A program made the position numbers and the translations under genes. Positions 1 to 5,519 of a stretch of 7,238 nt of DNA are shown here, in pieces (position 1 is the first letter of the stretch; every line of letters begins with the position of its first letter). Origin of the DNA: Bacillota bacterium (lineage in GTDB: Bacteria > Bacillota > Clostridia > Oscillospirales > QAMX01); the NCBI GenBank assembly GCA_029778935.1, contig JAKPBM010000459.1:1-7238 (forward strand), written 5' to 3'. The notes beneath the pieces were generated by a model. It was given only the letters and a program-made list of their open reading frames with translations. It was not told the DNA's origin and did not search any database.

Positions 1-764
1 ACCCGCTCTTTGGAGCAGCGGCAGCGATAGCCCGTCTCCCGCACCTGCACGACTTTGCCAAAGTCGCTCTTTAAAGCCATGGCGGCGATGTGTTCGGCCG
101 TCATGCCCCCTTCCAGCATGGTGGTCACCGACGGCAGCTCCTGCACGTCCGCTTCCACCCGGGCGATGACCGACTCATCCGCGCCGGGCATCAGGGTCAG
201 AATAAAGCCCCCCGCCACCTTGACTGTGCAGTCCGTGTCCACCATCACGCCTAAACCGCAGACGCTGGGCGTCTGCTCGCTGTAATACAGGTAGGCCGTC
301 ACGTCTTCGCCGATTTCGCCGGAAACTAAATCCACCTGGCCGATGTACGGCTCTCTAAGCCCCAAGTCTTTGACGACGGTGAGGGTGCCCTTGTTTTCCA
401 GGTTGGCTTCCGGCGGGCCCATGACCGCGCCGCCCACGTCCAGCTTGCCAAAAGGCGTAAGCGGCAGATCCACTTGCGGGTTCTGCACAAACCCGCGCAC
501 AAACCCGCCCGAATCCGCCACCGCCAGCACCTGCCCGGCGGGGCCGTTGCCCCGGATGCGCAAGGTAAGCGAGTCGGTCTCGTTTTTCATATCCGAACCA
601 AGAAGGGAAGCGGCCATTAGCGTCCGCCCCAAAACGGCCGTGGCCGTGGGCGTCGTGTTGTGGATGCGGCGGGCCTCCTCCACCATATGCTTGCCTTCCA
701 GCACGCGAATGCGCACCATGCCGTCGCCGCTGATGGCGTTTACGATTCTGTCTTTCTTCTCCAT
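1..764 (-). CDS. hslO: Hsp33 redox-regulated chaperonin, 3' end cut by window edge
   Basis: Hsp33 is a cytosolic holdase chaperone switched on by oxidative unfolding. The reverse strand reads from ATG at 764 with no stop to base 1, giving 254 complete codons of a family usually about 290 residues long. Landmarks match Hsp33: an N-terminal segment with TATAVLGRTLMAA (about residues 40-52), GKLDVGGAV and GTLTVVKDLGLREPY in the centre, then AGGFILTLMPG. The first half of the zinc/redox switch, C-R-C-S (Cys248 and Cys250), lies at the very edge. The second half (CxxC) would fall outside the window, so an intact switch cannot be confirmed. AAAGGAT lies upstream of the start. The gene starts 6 bases after the stop of the methyltransferase gene, so the two are probably cotranscribed. 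Family identity is very secure. The start is supported by the ribosome site and by the tight spacing. Confidence 0.95.
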   Translation of the reverse strand, partial: MEKKDRIVNAISGDGMVRIRVLEGKHMVEEARRIHNTTPTATAVLGRTLMAASLLGSDMKNETDSLTLRIRGNGPAGQVLAVADSGGFVRGFVQNPQVDLPLTPFGKLDVGGAVMGPPEANLENKGTLTVVKDLGLREPYIGQVDLVSGEIGEDVTAYLYYSEQTPSVCGLGVMVDTDCTVKVAGGFILTLMPGADESVIARVEADVQELPSVTTMLEGGMTAEHIAAMALKSDFGKVVQVRETGYRCRCSKER

Positions 765-770
765 AGGCGT

Positions 771-1520
771 TTATCCTTTCGTTTCCGTCTTTTGCGCAAC
801 AATGTATATGCGGTCGTCCGTGTCATTGGCCGGACGCATCTTTCTTTCTCCCAAAGCGGCCAGGCGCTTCATGCCGCCCAGCGCGAGGGCCTGGTCGATT
901 TCCTCCAGCGTATGGGCCCGTTCCGTGTGGATTTCGGAAAAGCGCCGGTACAAATCGCCTTTTTCCCGCACGAAAAAGTCCAGATAGAAGCGGGCAAGCC
1001 GGCTGGCTTCGTTCCAGTCCGACTGCCAAAGGCAGAGCACGTTTTCCGTTTCCCGCACGTACGTTTCGCTTGCCAGCCGGGAAAGCTTATGTTTTGTGTG
1101 CAGGTCAAAAATGAACAGGCCGCCTTCTTCCAGATACTGTCCCACCCGGGCAAACGCCTGCTCCAGCGCCTTTTGCGTGGAAAGGTAGTTGACGCTGTCC
1201 AAACAGCTGATGACCCCGTCCACCGTGCCGTAGAGATTCAGCTTCTCCATGCGCTGGCAAAGAAGGAGCGGCTGGGGCGTTATCCCCTCGAGCTTTTCCC
1301 TTGCCAACGTCAGCATGTCGGATGACGCGTCCACGGCGATGATTTCATAGCCCTTTTGGGCCATTTCCTTTGTCATGCTGCCCGTGCCGCAGGCAAGTTC
1401 CAGCAGCAGGGCGGGTTTCCTGCCAAAGCGCAGAAACAGCTTTTCTATATAGTCGGCCATGGCCGCATACGGCACGTCCGTTGTCAGTTCGTCATAGTAT
1501 TGCGCCATTTCCCCGTACAT
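771..1520 (-). CDS. Class I SAM-dependent methyltransferase
   Basis: The 249-residue protein is a Rossmann-fold methyltransferase. Motif I is ELACGTG at residues 41-47, and the acidic residue that should bind the SAM ribose is Asp64 in VDASSDML. The N-terminal pattern MYGEMAQYYDEL resembles the YqeM-like methyltransferases of Firmicutes, which is family-level resemblance only. The substrate cannot be read from the sequence, and no DNA- or rRNA-specific catalytic motif is evident. The start at 1520 is preferred to an upstream in-frame ATG at 1580 because a full AAGGAGG lies about 8 bases before it and family similarity begins exactly there. Its stop (771-773) is 6 bases from the hslO start, forming a two-gene unit. 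The function of the pair is not evident. Confidence 0.9.
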   Translation of the reverse strand: MYGEMAQYYDELTTDVPYAAMADYIEKLFLRFGRKPALLLELACGTGSMTKEMAQKGYEIIAVDASSDMLTLAREKLEGITPQPLLLCQRMEKLNLYGTVDGVISCLDSVNYLSTQKALEQAFARVGQYLEEGGLFIFDLHTKHKLSRLASETYVRETENVLCLWQSDWNEASRLARFYLDFFVREKGDLYRRFSEIHTERAHTLEEIDQALALGGMKRLAALGERKMRPANDTDDRIYIVAQKTETKG

Positions 1521-1601
1521 AGGGTGTCCTCCTTGCGTTGCATAAATCCCAAAACTTTCGCAGATGCTAAATATAACCAATCGCCAAAGGAAGGGATTCT
1601 C
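1521..1601. promoter_or_regulatory. Divergent intergenic region between methyltransferase and DUF421 genes
   Basis: These 81 bases must hold the start signals of both units. The methyltransferase ribosome site is AAGGAGG on the minus strand (about 1529-1535) and the DUF421 site is AAAGGAAGG at 1586-1594. On the plus strand TGCTAAATA (1565-1573) has the form of an extended -10 element, but no convincing -35 is placed in front of it. No clear minus-strand promoter stands out. The promoter assignment is tentative; the ribosome sites are secure. Confidence 0.4.
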
Positions 1602-2285
1602 ATGCTGATTACCATGATCCGGACGGTCATATTGTATTTCGTCATCGTGGGCGCCATCCGTATCCTGGGCAAACGGCAGTCCGGCGAGCTGGAGCCGGCA
1701 GAGCTGGCGATTGTGATTTTGATTGCCGACCTGGCCGCCGTGCCCATGCAGAACTCGGATCTGCCCATGCTCCTGGGGCTGATTCCGATTATCGTTTTGA
1801 CGACGATTGGAATCGTTCTGTCCCTCGTCACCATGAAAAGCCCTCTGGCGCGGCGCATTTTCTACGGAAAGCCGAGCATCATCATCGAAAACGGCCGCCT
1901 TAACCAGGCGGAAATCCGCCGGCTGCGGCTGAACCTGGACGAAATCGCCGAGGAGCTGCGGCTGAAAAACGTCACGGATATAACCACCGTCAAATACGGC
2001 ATTTTGGAAACCAACGGCAATTTAAGCCTGCTCCTCTATCCCAGATACCAGCCTGTGACCCTGGGCGATATGGACCTGGCGCCTAAAGGCCAGGTGGACT
2101 TAAATATCACGCTCATTTCCAACGGCCGGCTTTTGAAAGAAAACCTGCCGCTGGCGGGCATGAACCGGGAGGATATTCTAAAAGAACTGCACGAGCGCAA
2201 CATCCTCCGTATTAAAGACGTATTTTACATGATCAAGCGCCCCGACGGAAGCATTTTTGTCGTCAAGGATGAAAGAGCGCGCTAG
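1602..2285 (+). CDS. DUF421 (YetF/YdfS-like) membrane protein
   Basis: The 227-residue protein has three predicted membrane helices (about residues 8-22, 33-49 and 56-76) followed by a soluble C-terminal part. It shows the family signature GKRQ at 23-26 and PAELAIVILIADLAAVP in helix 2. The start of the cytosolic YetF domain, GKPSIIIENGRLN, lies at 89-101. DUF421 proteins include B. subtilis YetF, YdfS and YrbG. Relatives are found in spore membranes and in spore heat-resistance operons, but no biochemical role is established here. The start at 1602 has AAAGGAAGG 8 bases upstream and begins with the first membrane helix. An in-frame extension upstream would run antisense through the methyltransferase start and is rejected. 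The DUF4363 gene follows after 17 bases, so the two form a likely operon. Confidence 0.92.
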   Translation: MLITMIRTVILYFVIVGAIRILGKRQSGELEPAELAIVILIADLAAVPMQNSDLPMLLGLIPIIVLTTIGIVLSLVTMKSPLARRIFYGKPSIIIENGRLNQAEIRRLRLNLDEIAEELRLKNVTDITTVKYGILETNGNLSLLLYPRYQPVTLGDMDLAPKGQVDLNITLISNGRLLKENLPLAGMNREDILKELHERNILRIKDVFYMIKRPDGSIFVVKDERAR

Positions 2286-2302
2286 CCAAAGGAGCCGTTG
2301 CC

Positions 2303-2683
2303 ATGAAAGCATCCATCGTCTGCCTGCTGCTGTTGGCCGCGCTGGTGGCCCTGGCCCTGTGGCAGCAGCATATCATAACCAACCTGGCCGACCGCACCGA
2401 AGAAGTGCTCCGCCTTGCCCTGCAGCTGGCGGAGCGGGACGAACTGCCCAACGCCCAGGGGCCTCTGCGGGAAATCGTTCAGGCCTGGGACGACAAGAAG
2501 TTCCTCCTCTATGTGCTAAGCGACCACTCCAAGGAATCGGAAATCCGCACTTCCCTTCTGAAACTGGCCGCCTACGCCGAACAGAACGACAAGCCCCTTT
2601 TCTACGGCGAAGCGGCCTATCTGGACGTCCTTCTCGACGACCTTCGCGACATGGACCGGCCGACGATCCACAATATCCTGTAA
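2303..2683 (+). CDS. DUF4363 family small membrane-anchored protein
   Basis: The 126-residue protein has one N-terminal hydrophobic helix (about residues 4-20, LLLLAALVALAL) with a short cytosolic start. A charged, probably alpha-helical domain follows, with a conserved-looking W-D-D-K-K segment near residue 62 and E-Y-less acidic helices towards the end. This layout and its place directly behind a DUF421 gene fit DUF4363, a family often paired with DUF421 in Clostridia. The helix may be a membrane anchor or an uncleaved signal; no lipobox is present. AAAGGAG (2288-2294) lies 8 bases before the ATG. Its function is unknown. From the pairing I infer a two-component membrane assembly with the DUF421 protein. 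An intrinsic terminator follows 20 bases after the stop. Confidence 0.8.
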   Translation: MKASIVCLLLLAALVALALWQQHIITNLADRTEEVLRLALQLAERDELPNAQGPLREIVQAWDDKKFLLYVLSDHSKESEIRTSLLKLAAYAEQNDKPLFYGEAAYLDVLLDDLRDMDRPTIHNIL

Positions 2684-2691
2684 TTTCAGGC

Positions 2692-2820
2692 AAAACAGCA
2701 AACGGCGGGCATATGTGCCCGCCCATTTTTATACCTTTAAAGAGAATTTGGAGCCTGGCCCCCGTTTCCGATGGAATCGAAACGGTCCGGCGGCGCCTTG
2801 CCGGGAGAAGCGCCGCATTT
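2692..2820 (-). ncRNA. Candidate structured non-coding RNA of about 130 nt, no recognised family
   Basis: A strong minus-strand promoter (2827-2855) predicts a transcript start near 2820, and the next U-rich hairpin ends it near 2692. In between, the RNA would form a 7-bp stem (2790-2796 with 2810-2816, closing 13 bases). Next comes a 10-bp stem with one bulge (2762-2772 with 2776-2785, loop of three), and finally the terminator stem. There is no convincing open reading frame: a 29-codon ATG frame begins within a few bases of the predicted 5' end and has no ribosome site. I checked by eye for signatures of SRP RNA, tmRNA, RNase P, T-box and common riboswitches and saw none; 6S RNA cannot be judged well by eye. 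The RNA converges on, but does not overlap, the DUF4363 coding region. Promoter and stems are seen in the sequence; transcription and function are inferred. Confidence 0.5.
2704..2730 (+). terminator. Intrinsic terminator of the DUF421-DUF4363 unit, probably bidirectional
   Basis: An 8-bp perfect stem, GGCGGGCA (2704-2711) with TGCCCGCC (2716-2723), encloses a 4-base loop and is followed by CATTTTTAT on the plus strand. On the minus strand the same stem is followed by GTTTGCTGTTTT, a weaker but usable U-rich tract. It could therefore also end a transcript arriving from the right. Confidence 0.85.
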
Positions 2821-2826
2821 AAACGT

Positions 2827-2855
2827 ATTATAGCAATTTTTTGAGGGAATTACAA
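2827..2855 (-). promoter_or_regulatory. Strong sigma-A type promoter, minus strand
   Basis: On the minus strand -35 TTGTAA (2850-2855), a 17-base spacer and -10 TATAAT (2827-2832) are present, with the extended element TGC directly before the -10. The -10 is a perfect consensus and the spacing is optimal. It points away from the SLH gene and towards a region with no protein gene, which is the main evidence for the candidate RNA at 2692-2820. Confidence 0.75.
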
Positions 2856-2983
2856 GCAAGCCGGCTTTTTTCATCAAACCCCCGCCCGCGCTGTGAAGCC
2901 TTCTTGCGGTATTTTCGCCCGTTTCCCCTGATTACACCCCCGCCGGAATGTTCATCCCGCAAAGCATTTCGCCCCAAAACGAG
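2856..2983. other. Intergenic stretch without a recognisable gene
   Basis: This is part of the gene-free interval 2731-3105. Reading frames on both strands here lack a ribosome site and any recognisable protein pattern. It contains the short palindrome AAGCCGGCTT (about 2858-2867) followed by a T run, whose loopless 5-bp arms are a poor terminator, and C-rich tracts. Nothing else was identified. Confidence 0.5.
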
Positions 2984-3011
2984 CGGCGGTTTTTTGCCCC
3001 GCCGGTTTTTT
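2984..3011 (+). terminator. Terminator-like hairpin upstream of the SLH gene promoter
   Basis: The stem CGGCGG (2984-2989) pairs with CCGCCG (2999-3004) around a 9-base loop and is followed by GTTTTTTGTT on the plus strand. It lies just before the predicted promoter of the surface-protein gene, so it would insulate that gene from upstream transcription. The only upstream plus-strand unit already has its own terminator at 2704-2730, so this one has no obvious client transcript. Confidence 0.6.
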
Positions 3012-3020
3012 GTTAACTTA

Positions 3021-3051
3021 TTGCGGTAAAATCCCACATTTATGGTAGTAT
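3021..3051 (+). promoter_or_regulatory. Possible promoter of the SLH surface-protein gene
   Basis: An extended -10, TG-G-TAGTAT (3043-3051), is preceded 19 bases upstream by TTGCGG (3021-3026), which is a long spacer. Transcription would begin near 3058. That would leave almost no leader before the ATG at 3063 and about 48 bases before the TTG at 3106, which favours the TTG as the genuine start. Confidence 0.4.
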
Positions 3052-3105
3052 GAGCTAACTGCATGCTTTTGCGGAATGAAATTACCCGCAGGGTAGGAAA
3101 CCGCA

Positions 3106-3174
3106 TTGAAAAAGAGTTTGCTTTGCGCGCTGCTTTCGTTTTGCCTAATACTCGGCCTGCTGCCGGCGACATGA
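3106..3174 (+). CDS. Signal-peptide fragment of the SLH surface protein
   Basis: From TTG at 3106 the frame reads MKKSLLCALLSFCLILGLLPAT (given here in two parts: basic n-region MKKS, hydrophobic core LLCALLSFCLILGLL, then P-A-T) and meets TGA at 3172-3174. This is a typical Sec signal peptide cut off before its cleavage site. TAGGA about 8-12 bases upstream can serve as a ribosome site. The stop overlaps ATG at 3171 (ATGA), where the body of the surface protein begins in another frame. Alone it has no function that I can see. It is best read as the 5' end of the following gene, separated from it by a one-base loss. Confidence 0.6.
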   Translation: MKKSLLCALLSFCLILGLLPAT

Positions 3175-4439
3175 TCATCGAGCCGTACGGGAATTACAGC
3201 TACTTTGGGTATTTCTATCTGTTTCTGCCCAAATTGCCTGTCGTCCCGGAAGAAATGCTCATCAGCATGGTGCTGAATGACGGAACCGGCAGCGACGTTT
3301 ACTACAATACCAGCCACGGCAGTTTCGACGGCATTGGCTTATACAGCCGGGGCATATCCAAAAACCCTTTTATTGAGAATATTTCCATCATCGAAAACGC
3401 CGCGATTTCCATCACGTTCAGCGAGCCGATGAACACCGCCGCCGGGCTGGTCGGAATCATAAGCGTTTATGACGTCATAACGCTGACCAACCCCGTATGG
3501 AGCGGGGACGGCAGGACGGTCACCTATAACTTCGACTTTTCCCAGCTTCCGACCGCCTGGAATAAACTGAATATTGCCGATTTCCAGGACCTGTCCGGCG
3601 ACGAGATGCTGGGCTACAGTTTATCCATGCTTTTGGAAATGTACTCTCTCCAAGTGGATCTTGGCGGCGGAGAAGGCGGCACTGTAAGCGGCAACGTCGC
3701 CAGAAACACGACCATCCCCATCGACGCGGGCACCAAAACCGGTTTCAGCTTTTCCCACTGGACTTCGGACATCGGAAGTAACCGCGGCACCTTCGGCAAC
3801 GCCAACAGCCCGGTGACCACCTTTACCATGCCCTCCAATAACGCGCACATCACGGCCCACTGGACGCGCAACAGCTACCGCCTGACCGTCGACGGCGGCG
3901 GCGTAGGCGGCACAGGGAACGGAAGCCACCTCTACGAAGCGACGGTCTCCCTCCAAGCGGGGGTAAAAGACGGCTATGCGTTCAGCCACTGGTCCTCGGA
4001 GGACGGCGTGGTCTTTGACGACGCCGCCAGCCCGGCCACCACGTTTGCGATGCCGGGCCATGACGTTACCGTCAAGGCAAACTGGACGCCCTATCCCTTC
4101 CGGCTCACCATCGAAGGCGGCGGCGAGGGCAGCGCAACCAGCGGCGGCGAATACGACTGCGGCTCGACGGTCGCCATTCACGCGGGCACAAAGCCCGGCT
4201 ACCGGTTTAAAAACTGGACGTCGTCGGACGGCATCGTCTTTGCCGACGCGTACAACCCGACGACCACCTTTACCATGCCCCCGCACGACGTCACCATCAC
4301 CGCCAACTGGGAGCGCCGCCCGGCGCCCCTCCCCGACCCCGAGCCGTCCTCGCCTGTGCCGGCTGCGGAGGACACCTTCATCTTTACGCCGACGCTGATT
4401 GACGAAATGCTGGAGCTGCAGCAAAACATCCAGATTTGA
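3171..4439 (+). CDS. Body of the SLH surface protein: Ig-like domain and three InlB-type repeats
   Basis: The frame is open well before 3171, but upstream of that point it reads non-sense through the signal-peptide region, so the earlier ATG at 3063 is not favoured. The first 80 residues (MIIEPYGNYSYFGYF onward) are unrecognised. ISITFSEPMNTAAG (near 3406-3445) is the hallmark of SbsA Ig-like (Big_5) domains. Three repeats follow (3648-3878, 3879-4100, 4101-4313), each with a GGG-x-G-G opening, a glycine-aromatic core ending F-S/K-x-W-x-S, then T-x-F-x-M-P and a closing W. This matches the divergent InlB B-repeat (Flg_new_2) pattern. A Pro-rich linker follows and TGA comes at 4437-4439. The product would lack both a signal peptide and a wall anchor, so the fragment alone should be non-functional. 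It is part of the split gene 3106-5346. Confidence 0.8.
   Translation: MIIEPYGNYSYFGYFYLFLPKLPVVPEEMLISMVLNDGTGSDVYYNTSHGSFDGIGLYSRGISKNPFIENISIIENAAISITFSEPMNTAAGLVGIISVYDVITLTNPVWSGDGRTVTYNFDFSQLPTAWNKLNIADFQDLSGDEMLGYSLSMLLEMYSLQVDLGGGEGGTVSGNVARNTTIPIDAGTKTGFSFSHWTSDIGSNRGTFGNANSPVTTFTMPSNNAHITAHWTRNSYRLTVDGGGVGGTGNGSHLYEATVSLQAGVKDGYAFSHWSSEDGVVFDDAASPATTFAMPGHDVTVKANWTPYPFRLTIEGGGEGSATSGGEYDCGSTVAIHAGTKPGYRFKNWTSSDGIVFADAYNPTTTFTMPPHDVTITANWERRPAPLPDPEPSSPVPAAEDTFIFTPTLIDEMLELQQNIQI
3648..4313 (+). repeat. Three tandem InlB B-type protein repeats
   Basis: The three units are about 231, 222 and 213 bases long and repeat at the protein level: VDGGG or IEGGG start, HW/NW centre, TTFxMP, then AHW/ANW end. 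DNA similarity is patchy, but one stretch, GACCACCTTTACCATGCCC, is identical in units 1 (3815-3833) and 3 (4262-4280). Such repeats form extended beta-rich stalks in surface proteins. Confidence 0.8.
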
Positions 4440-5346
4440 CCACGGCCTGAAGCTTTCCGCCGATATAAACTCCATCCCCCGTAGTGACGGCGATACCATC
4501 GTCATAACGGTTTCCAAAGTGGACGATACGGCACTGGTTAGCTTCTATAATGCCTATCCCGGTCTGCAAGCGCTTCGGAAAGGGTACGAAGTGACCTTCA
4601 TAGTGAAAAACGAGCAGAGGTCCGCCCTCATTGATACGCTGCTCGGGGAAATCACGCTGCAGTTCCCGCTCACCCCCGAAGAAGCCCGGCGCATGAACCC
4701 CGACACCCTGACGGTGTACAAGGTGGACGAAAACGGCGCGGTGACAAAGCTTGAGGGCGCCTTCGACTGGGCGACGCTGACCTACACCGTGGTCACGGAC
4801 CACCTCTGCCGCTTCTATCTTGCGGCCGGGGAAGCGTCTGACCAGCCCTGGGAAAACCACTTTGCCGACGTTACGGAAAGCGACTGGTTCTACGGCGCCG
4901 TGTCCTTTGTCTGCCGCTACGGGTTCTATAAAGGAACCGGCCCGGACACATTCGCCCCTCACGGCCTGATGAGCCGGGCCATGTTCTGGACGGTGCTGGG
5001 GCGCGCAAACGGCCGGCGCCTGTCCGGCGACAACGCCTATGACGCTGCCCGCGCCTGGGCTATGGAAGCCGGCCTGACCGACGGCACCGACCCCGCCGGC
5101 TACATCACCAGGGAACAGCTGGTCACCATGCTCTGGCGGTATGCCGGACAACCCGAATCTTCGGGCGATTTAAGCCGGTTTACGGACGCCGAAAGCGTTT
5201 CCGCCTACGCCGTGGACGCCATGACCTGGGCGGCGGAAAACGGCATACTCGTCGGCGACAACGGCGCCCTGCTGCCAAAAAGTGTTGCCACCCGCGCCCA
5301 GGCGGCCGCCATCCTGCAGCGGTTTATCGATATGATTCTGCAGTAA
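4399..5346 (+). CDS. C-terminal part of the SLH surface protein: three SLH modules
   Basis: The open frame begins at TTG 4399, but sequence that continues the upstream protein starts at GAC 4438 (…Q-I-D-H-G-L-K-L-S). Removing one T from 4435-4437 joins the two frames seamlessly. Residues coded by 4438 to about 4850 form an unrecognised domain. SLH module 1 starts at FADVTESDWFYGAV (4861), module 2 near 5020 and module 3 near FTDAESVSAYAVDAMTWAAENG (around 5179). The TRAE-like motifs that bind pyruvylated wall polymer appear as MSRAM, ITREQ and ATRAQ. There is no ribosome site or signal peptide before 4399, so separate translation would give an intracellular wall-binding fragment of little use. 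A strong terminator follows the TAA. Confidence 0.85.
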   Translation: MTKCWSCSKTSRFDHGLKLSADINSIPRSDGDTIVITVSKVDDTALVSFYNAYPGLQALRKGYEVTFIVKNEQRSALIDTLLGEITLQFPLTPEEARRMNPDTLTVYKVDENGAVTKLEGAFDWATLTYTVVTDHLCRFYLAAGEASDQPWENHFADVTESDWFYGAVSFVCRYGFYKGTGPDTFAPHGLMSRAMFWTVLGRANGRRLSGDNAYDAARAWAMEAGLTDGTDPAGYITREQLVTMLWRYAGQPESSGDLSRFTDAESVSAYAVDAMTWAAENGILVGDNGALLPKSVATRAQAAAILQRFIDMILQ

Positions 5347-5360
5347 CGGCAAAGCAAAAA

Positions 5361-5392
5361 GAAAGCGCTTTTGTAAGCGCTTCCTTTTTTTT
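5361..5392 (+). terminator. Intrinsic terminator of the SLH gene, probably bidirectional
   Basis: The self-complementary AAGCGCTT occurs twice (5363-5370 and 5375-5382) around a TTGT loop, giving an 8-bp stem. It is followed by CC and eight T on the plus strand. On the minus strand the stem is followed by TCTTTTTGCTTT, so it can also stop read-through from nrdR. Confidence 0.88.
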
Positions 5393-5408
5393 GCTTATCG
5401 GCATCAAA

Positions 5409-5447
5409 GAGCCTGAGAAAACGCATGCTAAGCGTATCCTCAGGCTC
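5409..5447. terminator. Long hairpin in the convergent intergenic region
   Basis: A 9-bp perfect stem, GAGCCTGAG (5409-5417) with CTCAGGCTC (5439-5447), has an inner 4-bp stem ACGC/GCGT. It is followed by GTTTTG on the plus strand and TTTGATG on the minus strand. The U tracts are short, so it is a weaker terminator or an RNA-stabilising stem. It is one of three hairpins between the converging genes. Confidence 0.5.
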
Positions 5448-5519
5448 GTTTTGCTGTTATATGGAATTGGTCCCGGATACGGGCTGAAAACAAGCGGTCT
5501 GACGCGGCGGGCTGGCGCT

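Larger units (their letters stand above)
3106..5346 (+). pseudogene. SLH-domain surface protein with InlB-type repeats, reading frame broken twice
   Basis: Taken as one gene this would encode about 746 residues. In order, it has a signal peptide, an Ig-like domain of the SbsA/Big_5 type, three InlB B-type repeats of about 70 residues, a Pro-rich linker, an unrecognised domain and three SLH modules for binding secondary cell-wall polymer. The signal peptide and SLH part share one frame while the middle (3171-4436) is read in another. A missing base near 3171 and an extra T in 4435-4437 would reconcile them. Both breaks fall at joints where protein similarity carries on without loss, so they look like recent mutations or sequence errors rather than decay. 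Programmed frameshifting is possible but not shown. Parts are listed separately below. The protein would be an exported, wall-bound, probably adhesive or structural surface protein. Confidence 0.7.

Noticed and set aside
343..1325. Long plus-strand open frames opposite hslO and the methyltransferase (343-987 and 660-1325)
   Set aside because: They are antisense to two well-recognised genes, lack ribosome sites and have no recognisable protein pattern; GC-rich third positions produce such frames.
2728..2817. 29-codon peptide starting at the 5' end of the candidate RNA
   Set aside because: The ATG is within a few bases of the predicted transcript start, has no ribosome site, and lies inside the 7-bp stem.
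2692..2820. tRNA, SRP RNA or riboswitch in the structured intergenic region
   Set aside because: No 7-bp acceptor stem with a T-loop in the right place, no GGAAGGAAGCAGCC-type SRP core, and no riboswitch signature that I know.
2257..2844. Plus-strand 195-codon and minus-strand 117-codon frames over the DUF4363 gene
   Set aside because: Both are Arg/Gly/Pro-rich shadows; the DUF4363 frame has a ribosome site, membrane helix and downstream terminator.
3063..3170. ATG at 3063 as start of the surface protein
   Set aside because: It has no ribosome site, sits almost on the predicted transcription start, and reads through the signal-peptide region in the wrong frame. TTG 3106 gives a textbook signal peptide.
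2828..3178. 116-codon minus-strand frame upstream of the candidate RNA promoter
   Set aside because: Basic, low-information sequence without ribosome site or family pattern; it ends at the RNA promoter and overlaps the SLH gene start.
3648..4313. CRISPR-like or DNA-level tandem array
   Set aside because: The repeats are protein-level InlB units inside a coding frame, without short identical repeats and unique spacers.
3621..5151. Minus-strand open frames of 298 and 255 codons (3621-4517 and 4384-5151)
   Set aside because: They lie opposite the repeats and SLH modules, and the coding strand is clear from domain motifs. Their sequences are GC-driven shadows rich in R, G, A and V.
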